A stretch of 64,000 nucleotides of DNA, from assembly GCA_050084985.1 (NCBI GenBank), contig JBITNC010000001.1, positions 213,714,001 to 213,778,000 on the forward strand. The letters are read 5' to 3'. A program made the translations under genes and the position numbers. Source of the DNA: Nageia nagi (lineage: Eukaryota > Pinophyta). Numbering within the stretch: position 1 is the stretch's first letter; each line of letters opens with the position of its first letter. Below, piece after piece: positions 23,335 to 34,330 of this stretch. A model generated the notes under the pieces. The model saw nothing but the letters and a program-made list of their open reading frames with translations. It did not search any database and was not told the DNA's origin.

Positions 23335-24696
23335 GTGGAGGTAGAGCAACATGTCAATGTGATTTTTCACGAAGATGTTTGTGTGGCACTCACAAGAGGG
23401 AGAGCTAGAGAAATGGTAGATCCAGTTACCTGCGAGAGGGAGTTACCAAAAGACCCTAGAAGTTTTGATTTAATTGAGCAATTAAAAAGCACACCAGCTA
23501 AGGTTAGTCTCTTTGAATTACTTCAGATTTCAGCACCTCATAGGGAGATGATGAATCAGGTTTTTAGGAATAGTCGGGTAGATCAAAATATTTCTGTTGC
23601 TGCTTTTGCGGAAAAGGCTAAGATTTGGGGTAAAGGGGAAGTTATTGCATTTAACCCTAATGAGAAGCCTAGCAAGGATGTCACTAGGCTTCATCCGCCT
23701 TTGTTCATTGAGGTGGAGGCCTTTGGAGTGACAGTTAAGAGGTCATTGATAGATGGAGGAGCAGCCCTAAATATTGCTACCACTCACTTGTTGGAGCAAT
23801 TCGATCCAGATGTGCTACCTCCAAGGGAAGAAACCACCATGAAAGTCAAAGGATTTGATGGTATACCTAGAAAATGTGCAGGAACTATTACACTACCACT
23901 TAAGGTTGGTAATAAAGTGCTGGATACTTTGTTTTATATCACAGAAGGAAGGCCTTCCTTTAACTTTATCCTTGGGAGACCTTGGATAGATGATATGGAG
24001 GGAGTGGCATCAACGCTACATAGGTGTTTTAAATTCTACTTTGAGGGGAATGTTTATAAGGTTGAGGCAGATGAACAGATGGCTAAGCAGTGTAACCTTG
24101 TTCTCCCGAAGAGATTTGTTCCATGTGATGCGGAAGATGAAACCCTTCAAAATAGGAATGATCGGATCTACAGGAAAGCATTACAGAAAATCAACGTGAT
24201 GGATATCGGGATTGGTTCATATGTTATCACAAACATCAATGAGATTAGTCGGGATGAAAACTTCAATGAACAGCAACAAGGCAAGGAAGAAGAGCGCCCA
24301 CGTTCATTTCTAAAGATAGAGGACCACCGGCGGTCTTTTTTCGTGGAAGAAATGGAGAAAAGTCAATCGAGTATAATTTCGTGTCAAGGTGATGATAATG
24401 TTCGTCAGGACGAAAACTCAGGAACAGTGCAGATTGAAGATTGGGTAAGCAGTTGTTATGTTATTGATTACAAGATTGATGAAGAAGATGCTATACATAC
24501 TATAGATTTATTTCAGAATGATGACACCTTTTTAGAAACATTAGGTGCTAGAATAGAATATCCAGTAAGGCATGAAAGAAGAATTCAAACACATTATCCA
24601 GATATACATGCTTGTTTTGAGGAATCCAGGGAGGATAAGATTGAGGGATTGGGAGAATTGCCATTCCCTTTGTCATCAGAAGCTGAAGTTACCTAG
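23335..24696 (+). CDS. Element A protease segment and linker (stop-bounded)
   Basis: This is a 453-residue open segment of the polyprotein. The aspartic protease lies at about 23600-24060, with the active-site region reading SLIDGGAALNI. The Asp codon is at 23752, followed by Gly-Gly where many retroviral-type proteases have Ser or Thr then Gly; DGG is common in Tat-type elements. The downstream flap and second-half pattern ends in FILGRPWIDDMEGV. From about 24200 to 24690 there is an acidic linker with no known domain. It contains two copies of the dispersed palindromic module (24292-24309 and 24321-24341), translated as ...RPRSF... and EDHRRSFF. The segment ends at TAG 24694-24696, where relatives have Trp. 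Confidence 0.88.
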   Translation: MEVEQHVNVIFHEDVCVALTRGRAREMVDPVTCERELPKDPRSFDLIEQLKSTPAKVSLFELLQISAPHREMMNQVFRNSRVDQNISVAAFAEKAKIWGKGEVIAFNPNEKPSKDVTRLHPPLFIEVEAFGVTVKRSLIDGGAALNIATTHLLEQFDPDVLPPREETTMKVKGFDGIPRKCAGTITLPLKVGNKVLDTLFYITEGRPSFNFILGRPWIDDMEGVASTLHRCFKFYFEGNVYKVEADEQMAKQCNLVLPKRFVPCDAEDETLQNRNDRIYRKALQKINVMDIGIGSYVITNINEISRDENFNEQQQGKEEERPRSFLKIEDHRRSFFVEEMEKSQSSIISCQGDDNVRQDENSGTVQIEDWVSSCYVIDYKIDEEDAIHTIDLFQNDDTFLETLGARIEYPVRHERRIQTHYPDIHACFEESREDKIEGLGELPFPLSSEAEVT

Positions 24697-26523
24697 TTAA
24701 ATGAAGAAATCGAAGAAGTCAATATCGGCTCGCTAGAGACACCACGAATATTAAAAACAGGTAAGCTTCTCGAAGCACCAGTGCAAAATGAATTAGTTCA
24801 ATCTTTTTATGATTATTCTGAGTTGTTTGCATGGTCTTACAAGGATATGCCAGGATTAGATGAGAATTTTGTGGTTCATAACCTGGTGGTTGAAAAAGGG
24901 GCAATTCCAGTAAAACAAAAGCCACGAAAGATGCCTTTTCAGGTTTCATTACTCGTAAAAAAGGAAATAGAGAAATTGTTGGAAGTCGGATTTATAAGGC
25001 CCATTGATTACTCAGAATGGATGGCTAATGTAGTCCCAGTTAAGAAGCCTACAGGTGAAATTAGAGTGTGTACTGATTTTAGGGACCTCAATAAAGTTTG
25101 TCCAAAAGATGATTTCCCATTGCCCAACATAGATATGATCATTGACAATCTAGCAGGGTATGAGATGCTATCATTTATGGATGGCTTTTCAGGATATAAT
25201 TAGATTAAAATTAAAGAAAGTGATCAACACAAAACAGCCTTTAGAACACCTTGGGGCAACTTTTGCTACAAGGTGATGCCGTTTGGTCTCAAAAATGCAG
25301 GAGCTACATACCAAAGAGCCATGACGGCTATGTTCCATGATTTTATTCATAAGACAGTTGAGGTATATGTTGATGACATTTTGATTAAATCTAAAAACAA
25401 AGAGGATCATGTTCAAGATCTAAAAGCAGCATTTGAAAGGATGAGACAGTACAAGTTAAGAGTTAAGCCACAGAAGTGTGTATTTGGTGTGTCATCAGGA
25501 AAACTCTTGGGGCATATTGTCTCAAGAAGAGGTGTGGAGGTGGATCCCAAAAAGATAAAAGCCATTACAGAAATGGCACCTCCAACAAACCTCAAGCAAT
25601 TAAGAAGTTTACAAGGAAAAATACAAGCCATCAGGAGATTTATATGCCAATTAACGGATAAGATAGCTCCTATGTCTCATCTACTTAAAAAAGATGTTGA
25701 GTTCAAATGGGATCATAAATGTCAAGAGGCATTTGATAAGATAAAAGAATATCTATTGCATCCACCGGTGTTAGCTCCATATAGACATGGAGAACCCCTT
25801 TGGCTTTATGTCTCAGCTACAAAACATGCATTTGGAGTAATGCTTGCTAAGAAGGAGGAGGATGGCAAAGAGAGGGCTATCTATTTTGTCAGCAGGACAT
25901 TGAAAGATTATGAGACTAGATACACTCCTATTGAGAAGTTATGTCAGTGTGTGGTGTTTGCTACTGAAAAGTTACGGCATTACCTAATCAATAGCGTTAC
26001 ACATGTGCTTACACAGGTAGATCCATTGAGATACTTGATGTCAAAGCCTTGCCTTGACGGAAGAGCAGCAAAATGGGTCATGTTACTCCAAGAGTTTGAT
26101 CTCAAGTTTGTCAAGCAGAAATCAATTAAGGGACAGGTAATCACGGATTTTGTGGCAGAATTCCCCACAGGGGATAGTATAGAGCTCAGAGAGGAATTCA
26201 AGGACGAATGTGCATTGACAGATATCGCAGAGGTAACAAAAGAAGACCGCCTACAGTCTATTTATAACTATGATAGAACCACCGACGCTCCATTTTTAAA
26301 TAAATCTAAACCCTGGAAATTATACTTTGATGGGTCCAGGTGTATGCATGGGTCAGAAGTAGGAATTGCGTTAATATCGCCACAGAACGATGTCATTCCT
26401 ATGTCCTATAAATTGTCATTCGAGTGCACTAACAATATGGCAGAATATGAAGCTCTTATATTGGGCTTGAAGGCAGCTATAGAAATTGGTATTTCACGGA
26501 TACATATTTATGGAGATTCATAG
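24697..26523 (+). CDS. Element A reverse transcriptase and RNase H (stop-interrupted)
   Basis: Reverse transcriptase spans about 24900-25640: VKKPTGEIRVCTDFRDLN (fingers), then LPNIDMIID, then 'MPFGLKNAGATYQRAM'. The catalytic YVDD is at 25366-25377, followed by the thumb-type LGHIVSRRGVEVDPKKI. The connection and RNase H follow at about 25650-26150 (HGEPLWLYVSATKHAFGV, YFVSRTLKDYETRYTP). A TAG at 25201 interrupts it where relatives have Gln, and another at 26521 closes the segment in the second RNase H. The linker at 26200-26300 carries two palindromic modules (26244-26263 and 26276-26297). There are no frameshifts. Confidence 0.92.
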
Positions 26524-28071
26524 CTAATAGTCAAACAGGTAAACGAGGTTTACAAGACTAAAGATGAAAAGCTTATACCTTATAGGGATTATGTTATTAA
26601 GTTACTCACGCATTTCAAAGAATATCAGTTGGAAAGTGTTCCCAGGAGTAGCAACAGACTAGCAGACGCAATGGCAAGTGCGGCATCGCTTATACCATTG
26701 GAAGTTGAGAACAAAGAAGCTAGCTTCACCATCAGAAACTTAGGAACTTCATCCATTGCTGAAGAGAGTGAAATATGTATGGTTCAAAGAGTTGTGTATG
26801 AGGAGAGTCTGTGGTACCAACATATCTTTAGATATTTGAAGGACGAGTTTATTGATACTACTTTGGATAAGCGAGAGCAAACCAGAATCAAGAGGCTTGC
26901 GACTAGGTACGTAATCATTGGTAATGTGCTTTACAAAAGGTCATTTAATGGTATTCTTTTAAGGTGCCTTCTTATTGAGGAAATTGCAATAGTATTAGAA
27001 CATGCTCATGGGGGGGCATGTGGAGGGCATTTTAATGGGAGATCAGTTTTTGGCAAGCTGATCAGAATGGGTTATTGGTGGCCAACCATGGAGCATGATT
27101 GCTTTGAGCATGTCAAGAAATGTGAACAATGTCAAAGACATGCACACTTGGAGCTTACACCAACTCAGGAATTGAATTATGTTACATCTCCATGGCCTTT
27201 CTCTATGTGGGCTATGGATTTTATGGGAGTTATTAACCCACCATCTAGTGAGGGGCATAAGTTTATCTTACTTGCTACAGAATATTATACGAAATGGGTT
27301 GAGGCTATCCTGTTAAAAATAGCTACACAGAAACATGTGATCAAGTTCATAAAGGAATACATCATTTGTAGGTTTGGTGTACCACAAAGGTTAATTATGG
27401 ACAATGGGACTAATTTCACAGGTAAGGATATCAAGGAGTTTTGCCAGAAAATGAAGATTGAGCAGAGGTTTTCTTCAGTTTACTACCCCCAAGGTAATGG
27501 GCAAGCAGAGGCTACAAATAAGACGATTAAAGGGATATTGGCCAAGAATATCAAGAAGAATGGGAGAGATTGGCATGAGCAATTATCTTATGCTTTATGG
27601 GCATATAGGACAAGTGAAAGGATAGCAACAGGTGCCACCCCATATTCTCTTGTGTTTGGAGATGAAGCAGTTATTCCTCTTGATATTGAGATACCATCGT
27701 TGAGAATTGCACTCAAGGATGTGATGAAAGAACCACAATATTTGGAGGCAAGAGTGAATCAGCTTGAAGCACTAGATGAAAAGAGAATCACTATGTTAGA
27801 ACACCTCAGAGCATATCAACAGAGAATTAAGAGATCATATGGCAAGAGAGTGGTCCCTAAGGATTTTGAGGTTGGAGATATGGTCTTGCAGGAGAATATT
27901 TCCAATACTACAGCTAGAGATGAACTTAAGGGAAAGTTTGAGCCCAATTGGGTGGGACCATACCTTATTACAGAAGTGTTTGGTAGGGGTGCTTGTAGGT
28001 TGTCTACATTGGATGGGGAGGTTCTCAAGAATCCCATTAATGCTAGGCATTTGAAGAAATATTACATTTAG
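26524..28071 (+). CDS. Element A second RNase H end and integrase
   Basis: The extra RNase H diagnostic of the Tat lineage starts upstream at about 26311 (LYFDGSRCMHG, then NNMAEYEALILGL, then IYGDS). It ends here at about 26690 with RSSNRLADAMASAAS. Integrase follows: an HHCC zinc region (LEHAHGGACGGHF to KKCEQCQ, about 26995-27135), catalytic Asp in MWAMDFMGVI (about 27208-27237), second Asp in LIMDNGTNF, Glu in GNGQAEATNKTIKG, and a C-terminal part with KDFEVGDMVLQEN and FEPNWVGPYLI. The frame is open from 26524 to TAG 28069-28071, the natural end shared with B. Confidence 0.93.
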   Translation, partial: LIVKQVNEVYKTKDEKLIPYRDYVIKLLTHFKEYQLESVPRSSNRLADAMASAASLIPLEVENKEASFTIRNLGTSSIAEESEICMVQRVVYEESLWYQHIFRYLKDEFIDTTLDKREQTRIKRLATRYVIIGNVLYKRSFNGILLRCLLIEEIAIVLEHAHGGACGGHFNGRSVFGKLIRMGYWWPTMEHDCFEHVKKCEQCQRHAHLELTPTQELNYVTSPWPFSMWAMDFMGVINPPSSEGHKFILLATEYYTKWVEAILLKIATQKHVIKFIKEYIICRFGVPQRLIMDNGTNFTGKDIKEFCQKMKIEQRFSSVYYPQGNGQAEATNKTIKGILAKNIKKNGRDWHEQLSYALWAYRTSERIATGATPYSLVFGDEAVIPLDIEIPSLRIALKDVMKEPQYLEARVNQLEALDEKRITMLEHLRAYQQRIKRSYGKRVVPKDFEVGDMVLQENISNTTARDELKGKFEPNWVGPYLITEVFGRGACRLSTLDGEVLKNPINARHLKKYYI

Positions 28072-28422
28072 GTGGCCTACAGGTCGATATGAGCATCTGG
28101 GTAGTATCAGAGTGTACTAAAGGAATGATCATGCGAGCAGATGTCATAAAAACAAATTAGAGAGTCAGCTTGAGTTCAGAATAGGAGCGCTCATGCTCCA
28201 TATCCATTAAGAAAGGACCACCCGTGTTCCTTTATCCAGAAAATCAGCTTATCTAAGTATCATGAGTGCATCATAGGTGTTTGATCAACGTTATATCCAA
28301 GAGAATATTGCTTTGAGTTTCATGTTTGCAGACCTATGGTCAGATTACCAGTGCTTATGAGTGGAGTTTAGCTCCCATTATCAGCTTATCATGCTTCTTG
28401 GTGGAGTGTCAGCTCCAGCAGT

Positions 28423-28715
28423 TTATCACTTGTTTTGCGGAGTTCGGTTCTTCGGCAACTGGAGTACACCTCTTGATGTGAGGGCTCAGTTGTGTGGATA
28501 CTTAGCTCTCCCATTATCAGCTTATCACTTGCTTTGCGTAGTTCGGTTCTTCGGTAACTGGAGTACACCTCTTGATGTGAGGGCTCAGTTGTGTGGATAC
28601 TTAGCTCTCCCATTATCAGCTTATCACTTGTTTTGCGGAGTTCGGTTCTTCGACAACTACAGTACACCTCTTGATGCGAGGGCTTAGTTGTGTGGAACTT
28701 AGCTCTCCCCTGTGT
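28423..28715 (+). repeat. 99-bp tandem repeat, three copies
   Basis: Copies start at about 28423, 28523 and 28622, each containing 'ttatcacttg', 'gttcggttcttcgg', 'gtacacctcttgatg' and 'ttagctctccc'. Copies are close to identical except the degenerate third. It is homologous to the 97-bp repeat of B. Confidence 0.9.
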
Positions 28716-28734
28716 TTGGTTATGGTTATCATGT

Positions 28735-28870
28735 TTGGTCTTGTGAGTTGATCATGTGTGTTATCATGTCTTGTCTTGTGAGTTGATCATGTGTGTTATC
28801 ATGTCTTATCTTGTGAGTTGATCATGTGTGTTATCATGTCTTGTCTTGTGAGTTAGTCATATGTGTTGTG
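28735..28870 (+). repeat. Short tandem repeat with core TGTGTTATCATGTCTTG
   Basis: About four copies of a unit of roughly 36 bp follow one another ('tgtgagttgatcatgtgtgt' then 'tatcatgtctt'). A diverged version lies in B (47215-47475) and in D (60830-60905). Confidence 0.85.
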
Positions 28871-29214
28871 ATGTGGTTTTGTCAAGTTGTCATCCGGCCG
28901 GCATGTGTGGTTAAGTCATCTGTCCTATCATTGTTATGTGTGTTGTCAAGCATGTTGTCTTGGGTCATCAGCATTGCAGCAAGATTATCAGATTATCAGA
29001 CATATCAGACTATCACCTTCTACAACAAAACGCAAGGGGCAAGCATGCCCAAGGTAATATCATAAGGGAGTTTTCTCAACCTATAAGCTTATCATGATGT
29101 TGTTTAAATGGTTAGTGTTTATCATTGCTTATCAAAATTGCTTGCTATGATGTTGTGTTTTTACTTTGAATGCAAAATCTCAAGTCATCTCATGATTTTT
29201 TCGATTTCACATCC

Positions 29215-29227
29215 AAAGTGGGGCATC
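29215..29227 (+). other. Polypurine tract of element A
   Basis: AAAGTGGGGCATC directly precedes the 3' LTR; this is the expected site of plus-strand priming. The same word precedes the LTRs of B (47843-47855), E (16053-16065), C (minus strand, 37001-37013) and, as AAAGTGAGGCAT, D. Confidence 0.85.
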
Positions 29228-30103
29228 TGTTAACACATAAAAATGATTTTATGTTTTTAAATCAATAAATTAATGAAATATGTTTGGCCTAACTATATGT
29301 CTTGAATGGATTAAAGTGATAATATCAATGTTTGGCTTGAATATGAATATTGCATGGTTTATCTTGGATATTGCATGGGTTATCTTGAATATTGCATGGT
29401 TTACCTTGAGTATTGCATGAATTATCTTGTTTATTGATGTATTTATCTTAAATCTTGTGAATTAACCTTATTTATGTGGATGCACATCGACCTATGGGCG
29501 GTATTACCTATATCTATATAAATAAGGGATCTAATAGTAAGTCCACAACAACAAGGATACACATGATCCCGTGTATGGTCTTGTAAGTGGCTACCCCCTA
29601 AGGTATCTCTTGGTACCGCCTACAAGGCTGTGGTTTGTGTGCTTCCTTGCGCGAGCTCTCTTGACATCTGCGATCAATTCTGATATTATACTGCAATCTG
29701 AGATATCTATACTGAAGATCTGGACCTAACTGAGAGGTCAAAGCTATCAAAATAAGGCCATCGGTGCTCCTTTGTGAATGGAAGAACACCGTCGGTGCTC
29801 TTATACCACTAAAACAGACCGCCCGTGGTCCTCTTTTCACATCCTTGCAGGTCACGACATTGTGGAAAAGGCAGCTTATCATCACTACATTGCCAATCTC
29901 AGCATCTTTCATTGTCAGGTATGTTCCGTGAGGTTAGTACATAAATCACAGTCTTGGTTGTTACATTTATACTTTTGAATTGTTATATGTTGTTTATTGT
30001 TATCTAGAATAAATTGCTACCCGTAGCTAGAATACAGATAATATTGAGTTTGTAGATAGTTGCCTATTTACTTATTTGCACTCTCAATTTTTATTTGTAA
30101 ACA
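29228..30103 (+). repeat. 3' LTR of element A
   Basis: It is 876 bp, TG...CA, followed directly by the target duplication CTAGA. It has the same length as the 5' LTR. Observed differences are nearly all C/T or G/A, for example the cluster around 29795-29830. The frame at 29598-29912 and its 5' LTR counterpart at 21649-21906 are not genes. Confidence 0.95.
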
Positions 30104-30108
30104 CTAGA

Positions 30109-31771
30109 TCATTCAATCCAAAGGAGTGATAGGAAATTTGTACAAAGGGAAGGGACATAGTTAATGCAATATAATGGCTTGCTCTTAGTAGGAATTCCTC
30201 ATTTTAAGATTAATAAATATAATGGTTTATTCCCATCATGATGCAATTTGGAAAGATTTCCTAACCATCTCAAATTAGGAAAAAAAGCTCATTGACTACA
30301 TCAATGTAGTGTGCATGTAGCTCATAACATCTAAGAGCATCATAGAACTATTATTGCCTCAAACTTATATGGCCTAAATGGTCATAGTCCCTCTAATAAG
30401 ATGGCCACAAAGGGGAGGTTTTGTGTAGCTTGTTAATAGGTTAAGATCTTATTTGTTAATAAAATTAACCAAATAAATCACTCCACCAACAAAGAATAAC
30501 CATGTGCCAACACCTATAGAATTAAGAAAGAGCTCTTAATTTGTCAATCCTTACTACATTTGGACCTAGTAGGTTTTTCTATGTTGAGTTAAATTAAACT
30601 ATAGGATACACTCTTGGTGGTTCCCTTTCCTCAATTCCTTTATATGTAGCCTTGTAATTATACTCCCCTTGGAACCCAAATATTTTAACTTCTCATAAGG
30701 TATAAATGGATTCCTTGGAGCAACATTTATTGATTCCTAATCAACATCATTTATGATTAAGACTAGGATGGTATCAAATCATCTTAAATCCCATAAATTT
30801 CATTCTTGATTAATGAAAACATCCTTGGAAAATCCTTTCACAATGGTTCATTTCCATAAATCTAAGAATCTCACCTTTGAAAATAAATATGATTCCCTTG
30901 ATAGTCCTATTAATAATTACTCTAGTCCCAAATGCTAATAGTATAAGAATAAATTCTTATCACATCATTCCATGCTAATGTATTTAAGGTATAGGTTTTC
31001 TTTGAGCACTCTAATTTTTTCAAAGTAATAATGCTAAAAGTATGACCTAACTAGTTAGGATGAGGAATGTACCATTGATAGAAGGGACATGAGTGGTGGT
31101 GCACATTAGTATGATAGACCATAAAAGATGACTTGAGATCCAACTATGAGCTTTCTAACTACAAAAACTTAGATATAAACTATTGGAGTTGGTATTACTA
31201 TAGCTATTATGACTATACTTTTCCTTCAATGGATCCTCATTAAGGGGTTTAGATTGTACTTATTCCAATTACCATATTTTAAAATCCTAGTATTATTATT
31301 TATTATCACTACCTCCCCATGTTAGGATTTGTTAATTTATGCACTACCTTCCTTGGATGTGGTAGCTATTTCTCAAGCTCCCTCTCTAGAATCAATGCCT
31401 AATTCTATCACCCATCACCACCATGGCAAGCCTCTATCCTACCATCAAAAGTTGATAGGAAAAAAAATTGAATGAAGCATCATTAGTACTAGGGCTATGT
31501 GATCCATTGAGCTATCATGAATCACCATAGAAATGGGTGAACTTATATTGATATTTTATATAATAAATGCATCCATTTTGAGAGTTAGGATTTGGTGCAC
31601 ATAATAGCTCTAGAATTACTATGCTTATTTGAGTAGTAAGGTACCCTAAAATAAACTATAACTAATTTAATGAGCCATTTATAATTTCATAGTTTGAAAT
31701 AGTTCATACTTAGACATGCATGGCTTAATATTTGAGATAAGTATATGTTTACTAGTAGGATCAACTAAGAA
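30109..31771 (-). pseudogene. 18S rRNA pseudogene, main part
   Basis: On the minus strand this is 18S from its 5' end (about 31771) to the element A site. Together with 21131-21248 it makes about 1.78 kb, near the usual 1.8 kb. Plus-strand landmarks are 'tagctctagaattactatgc' (about 31607-31626), 'aatgagccattt', 'catgcatggcttaa' (31714-31727), 'ccttccttggatgtggtagc' (31348-31367), 'tggatcctcattaaggggtt' (31220-31239), 'ttgtcaatccttacta' (30541-30556) and 'tttgtacaaagggaagggac' (30135-30154). I judge it about 80-85% like conserved plant 18S, with deletions in variable regions and almost no CpG left. It cannot give functional rRNA. Confidence 0.95.
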
Positions 31772-31924
31772 GCCTCCAACTACCTTGAATGTATGATAGG
31801 TCCTTTATAGATCCTACTACACCTATATGATCAAAGAGATACTAATATGACCTTCCCATCCATTATATTCAAAATAATTTATCCCAACTCATTTCAATGG
31901 AAATTGAGTAGTACATTATAAGGG

Positions 31925-32960
31925 GGAATTGAGACCCTTGATTAGAGAATCATTTGCTTATGGTTTGGTTCATGGACACCTTGGGAGCTTTGTCCTAGTA
32001 TGGGGCCATTTACTCTACATCTTAAGAATATGGTCCTTATGGTCACTTCATAAGGAAGGAAATGCATCTTGCATATTATCCTTTATGAATTTCACTAATA
32101 AGAATCCCATACTAAGCTCACCCCTATGCATATGTTTCTTTAGGCCTTCCTTGAAGTGTGATCTTGATCAAGGATCCCCATAATCATTGAATCCATTGAT
32201 TAGAAGATCATCAACATGAGGTTAAGTTCATACCTTAGGAGCTTTTTCTTGATATAGGACTCTTTACCCTACATCTTAAGAATATGTTCCTCACATTTTT
32301 CCCACAAGGAAGAAATTACCCTATGCATATGATCCTTTATGAATGCCACTCATTAAGATCACATCTCAAGATCACCTGCTATGCACATATTGGTATATAC
32401 CTTCATTAAAGCATAACCTCAATCTAAGATTCAAATAATAATTACATCCATTGATCAAAAGATCACTTGACTAGGGTCCAATTCATAGATGCCCTTGGAT
32501 ATTTTTCCTAGTATGGAACCCTTTACCATACATCTCAAAGAGGTGGTCCTCATTTTTATCCCACAAGGAAGATACCACACTATACATATGACCCTTTATA
32601 ATTCCACTCATGAGCATCCCATCCTAATATTACCCCTTATGACATGTTGGTGTAAGACTTCCTTAAAGCATAACCTCAATCAAGGGACCCTATGATAGTT
32701 GCATCCATTGATTGTAAGACTACAAATGTGGGGTTCAATTCATGAATACCCTAAGAGATTTGAACTATATGAGGCCCTTTACCCTAAATCCAAAGGATAT
32801 GATCCTCATGATTTCCTTTAAAGGAATAAATTACATAATGCACATGACCCTTTATGAATGATACTCATAATAATCCCATCATGAGATCATCTCCCTATGC
32901 ACATGTTGGCATAGGCCTTCCTTGAAGCCCAACCATGAAACAAAGGGATGGATATGAACT
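31925..32960. repeat. Four-copy tandem repeat, unit about 256 bp, upstream of 18S
   Basis: Marker positions of the shared 'atccattgat' block are about 31934, 32191, 32446 and 32703, giving periods of 257, 255 and 257. Each copy repeats in order 'accctttac..catct', 'cacaaggaag', 'atgaccctttatgaat', and 'ccttccttgaagc..aacct'. Copies have diverged through transitions. This is typical of rDNA spacer or external transcribed spacer subrepeats. The open frames at 31929-32183 and 32489-32695 are two translations of the same unit. Confidence 0.85.
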
Positions 32961-33470
32961 AAAACTCTTTTAAATATGATGGATGCCCATGATCATATAA
33001 CATTGAGTGTTAGGAATTGTGTGCATGCACTTGAAGCTTAAGCATCATTGTAAAAACCATGCATTGGAGAAGATATGTCAAAACCCATACCTAGATTTAT
33101 ATACTATACATGCACCTAATTCATGAGATGGTCAATTAGGAAGCTCACTTGCATCATGGTAAATGACTAATTTTAACACATCTAAATATCATTTTCTCTC
33201 ATATTACTAAGTAGGAATTTATACAAGCATAAATTTATGATTGGAGTCATTCTAGCTTGAATATGGTATGCAATAAATACCTAAAGTGTAGCTCCTATTA
33301 ATGTTTAACTTGCAAATAAATTACATATTTTTTAATGGCTAGTACTTTTCCAATAAGGTTTTAGTATATGTAAATAGACCTAGCCATGAATTGAGGCCAA
33401 GGTTCAACTTTAATTGATAAATAATAGACCACTATATCATTGTTCATAGCTAAGATTCTACATATTTAAG

Positions 33471-34330
33471 AGTGGGGAGCATGATATAGAGAGGATGAAT
33501 AGGGAAGGTATCAAGGGGAGTGCAAGAGAAGGGTTCATAAAGTCTACTATCAGCATCAAGCATGTTTCTAAAACTATTAAGAGTGGGAAGCATGATATAG
33601 AGATGGTAAATAGGGAAGGGATCAAGGGAGGTATAAGAGAAGGGTCCATATAATCTATTACCAAAATCAAGAATGTTTTCAAACTATTGCTACATTGGGA
33701 ATCCATAGTCTTATCCATATACTTGCATAATAACATAAATATCAATCAATCACAATACATTATTGGAAGATCCTATATCATGATACACCATGTAGTAGGG
33801 TTTCTCCATACAATTCCCACCATTGTGCATGAGAATTTATAGTGGATATTTTGCATGTAACTATTCCATTATATGTATTTCAAGCCTTAGTTAAACCATA
33901 TGGCCAACTAAGGAAAGGGATGTGAGATGGATAACATGATGGAGAGTGTAGATGGGTAAGGGATCAAGGGGAGCATAATACTATCAATATGAGCATTTTT
34001 CCAAACTACTACTATATTGGATATCCATAGTCCTCTCCATATACTCACATAGCAACATGAACATCAAGAAACTATAATATGTTACTAGTATACCCTAGAT
34101 CATGATACACCATGGGGTAGGGTTTCTCCACCCACTTCCCACCATTGCACATGGGAAAGAATTATAGGAGAAATTCTATATGTAGTCATAACATTATATG
34201 TACTTCATACCTTTGTCAAGTTATAGAGGTAACTAGGGCAAGGGATCAAGGGGAGTATAACATAGAGAAGGCTTCATATGATATATGATGGGCATCAAGC
34301 ATTTTATATTTATTATCTACATATCCAATA
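33471..34330. repeat. Spacer repeats of about 111 bp and about 322 bp
   Basis: The block 'agtgggnagcatgatataga' occurs at 33471 and 33582 (period 111). A longer block starting 'aaactattgctacattggg' occurs at 33681 and again, diverged, at 34003 (period about 322), both with 'catgatacaccat' and 'tagggtttctcca'. A third partial copy begins near 34310. This is non-coding spacer sequence. Confidence 0.75.

Larger units (their letters stand above)
28072..29214 (+). other. 3' untranslated region of element A
   Basis: It lies between the pol stop and the polypurine tract and has no gene. It holds two palindromic modules (28184-28201 and 28215-28234), three copies of a 99-bp repeat (28423-28715) and a TCATGTGTG-rich repeat (28735-28870). 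Hypervariable tandem repeats at this place are known in Tat-lineage elements. The open frames at 28361-28687 and 28826-29065 are repeat translations. Confidence 0.85.
21249..30103 (+). mobile_element. Element A: near-complete Tat-lineage Ty3/gypsy retrotransposon inserted in 18S rDNA
   Basis: It is 8855 bp long, with two 876-bp LTRs, a primer site, one gag-pol frame, a tandem-repeat 3' untranslated region and a polypurine tract. The 5-bp target duplication CTAGA is exact (21244-21248 and 30104-30108), and the 18S reading is continuous across it. By eye the LTRs differ at about 25 positions, nearly all transitions and many at CpG, so identity is about 97%. The Tat lineage is indicated by a second RNase H between the usual RNase H and integrase. 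It keeps more CpG than its surroundings and is the youngest element here apart from possible small ones. Confidence 0.95.

Noticed and set aside
28361-28687. 108-residue frame with repeated YHLFCGVRFFGNW-like units
   Set aside because: It is the translation of the 99-bp tandem repeat; the opposite strand is open as well.
31929-32695. Two similar short frames (31929-32183 and 32489-32695) that look like paralogues
   Set aside because: They are copies of the 256-bp spacer repeat, not genes.
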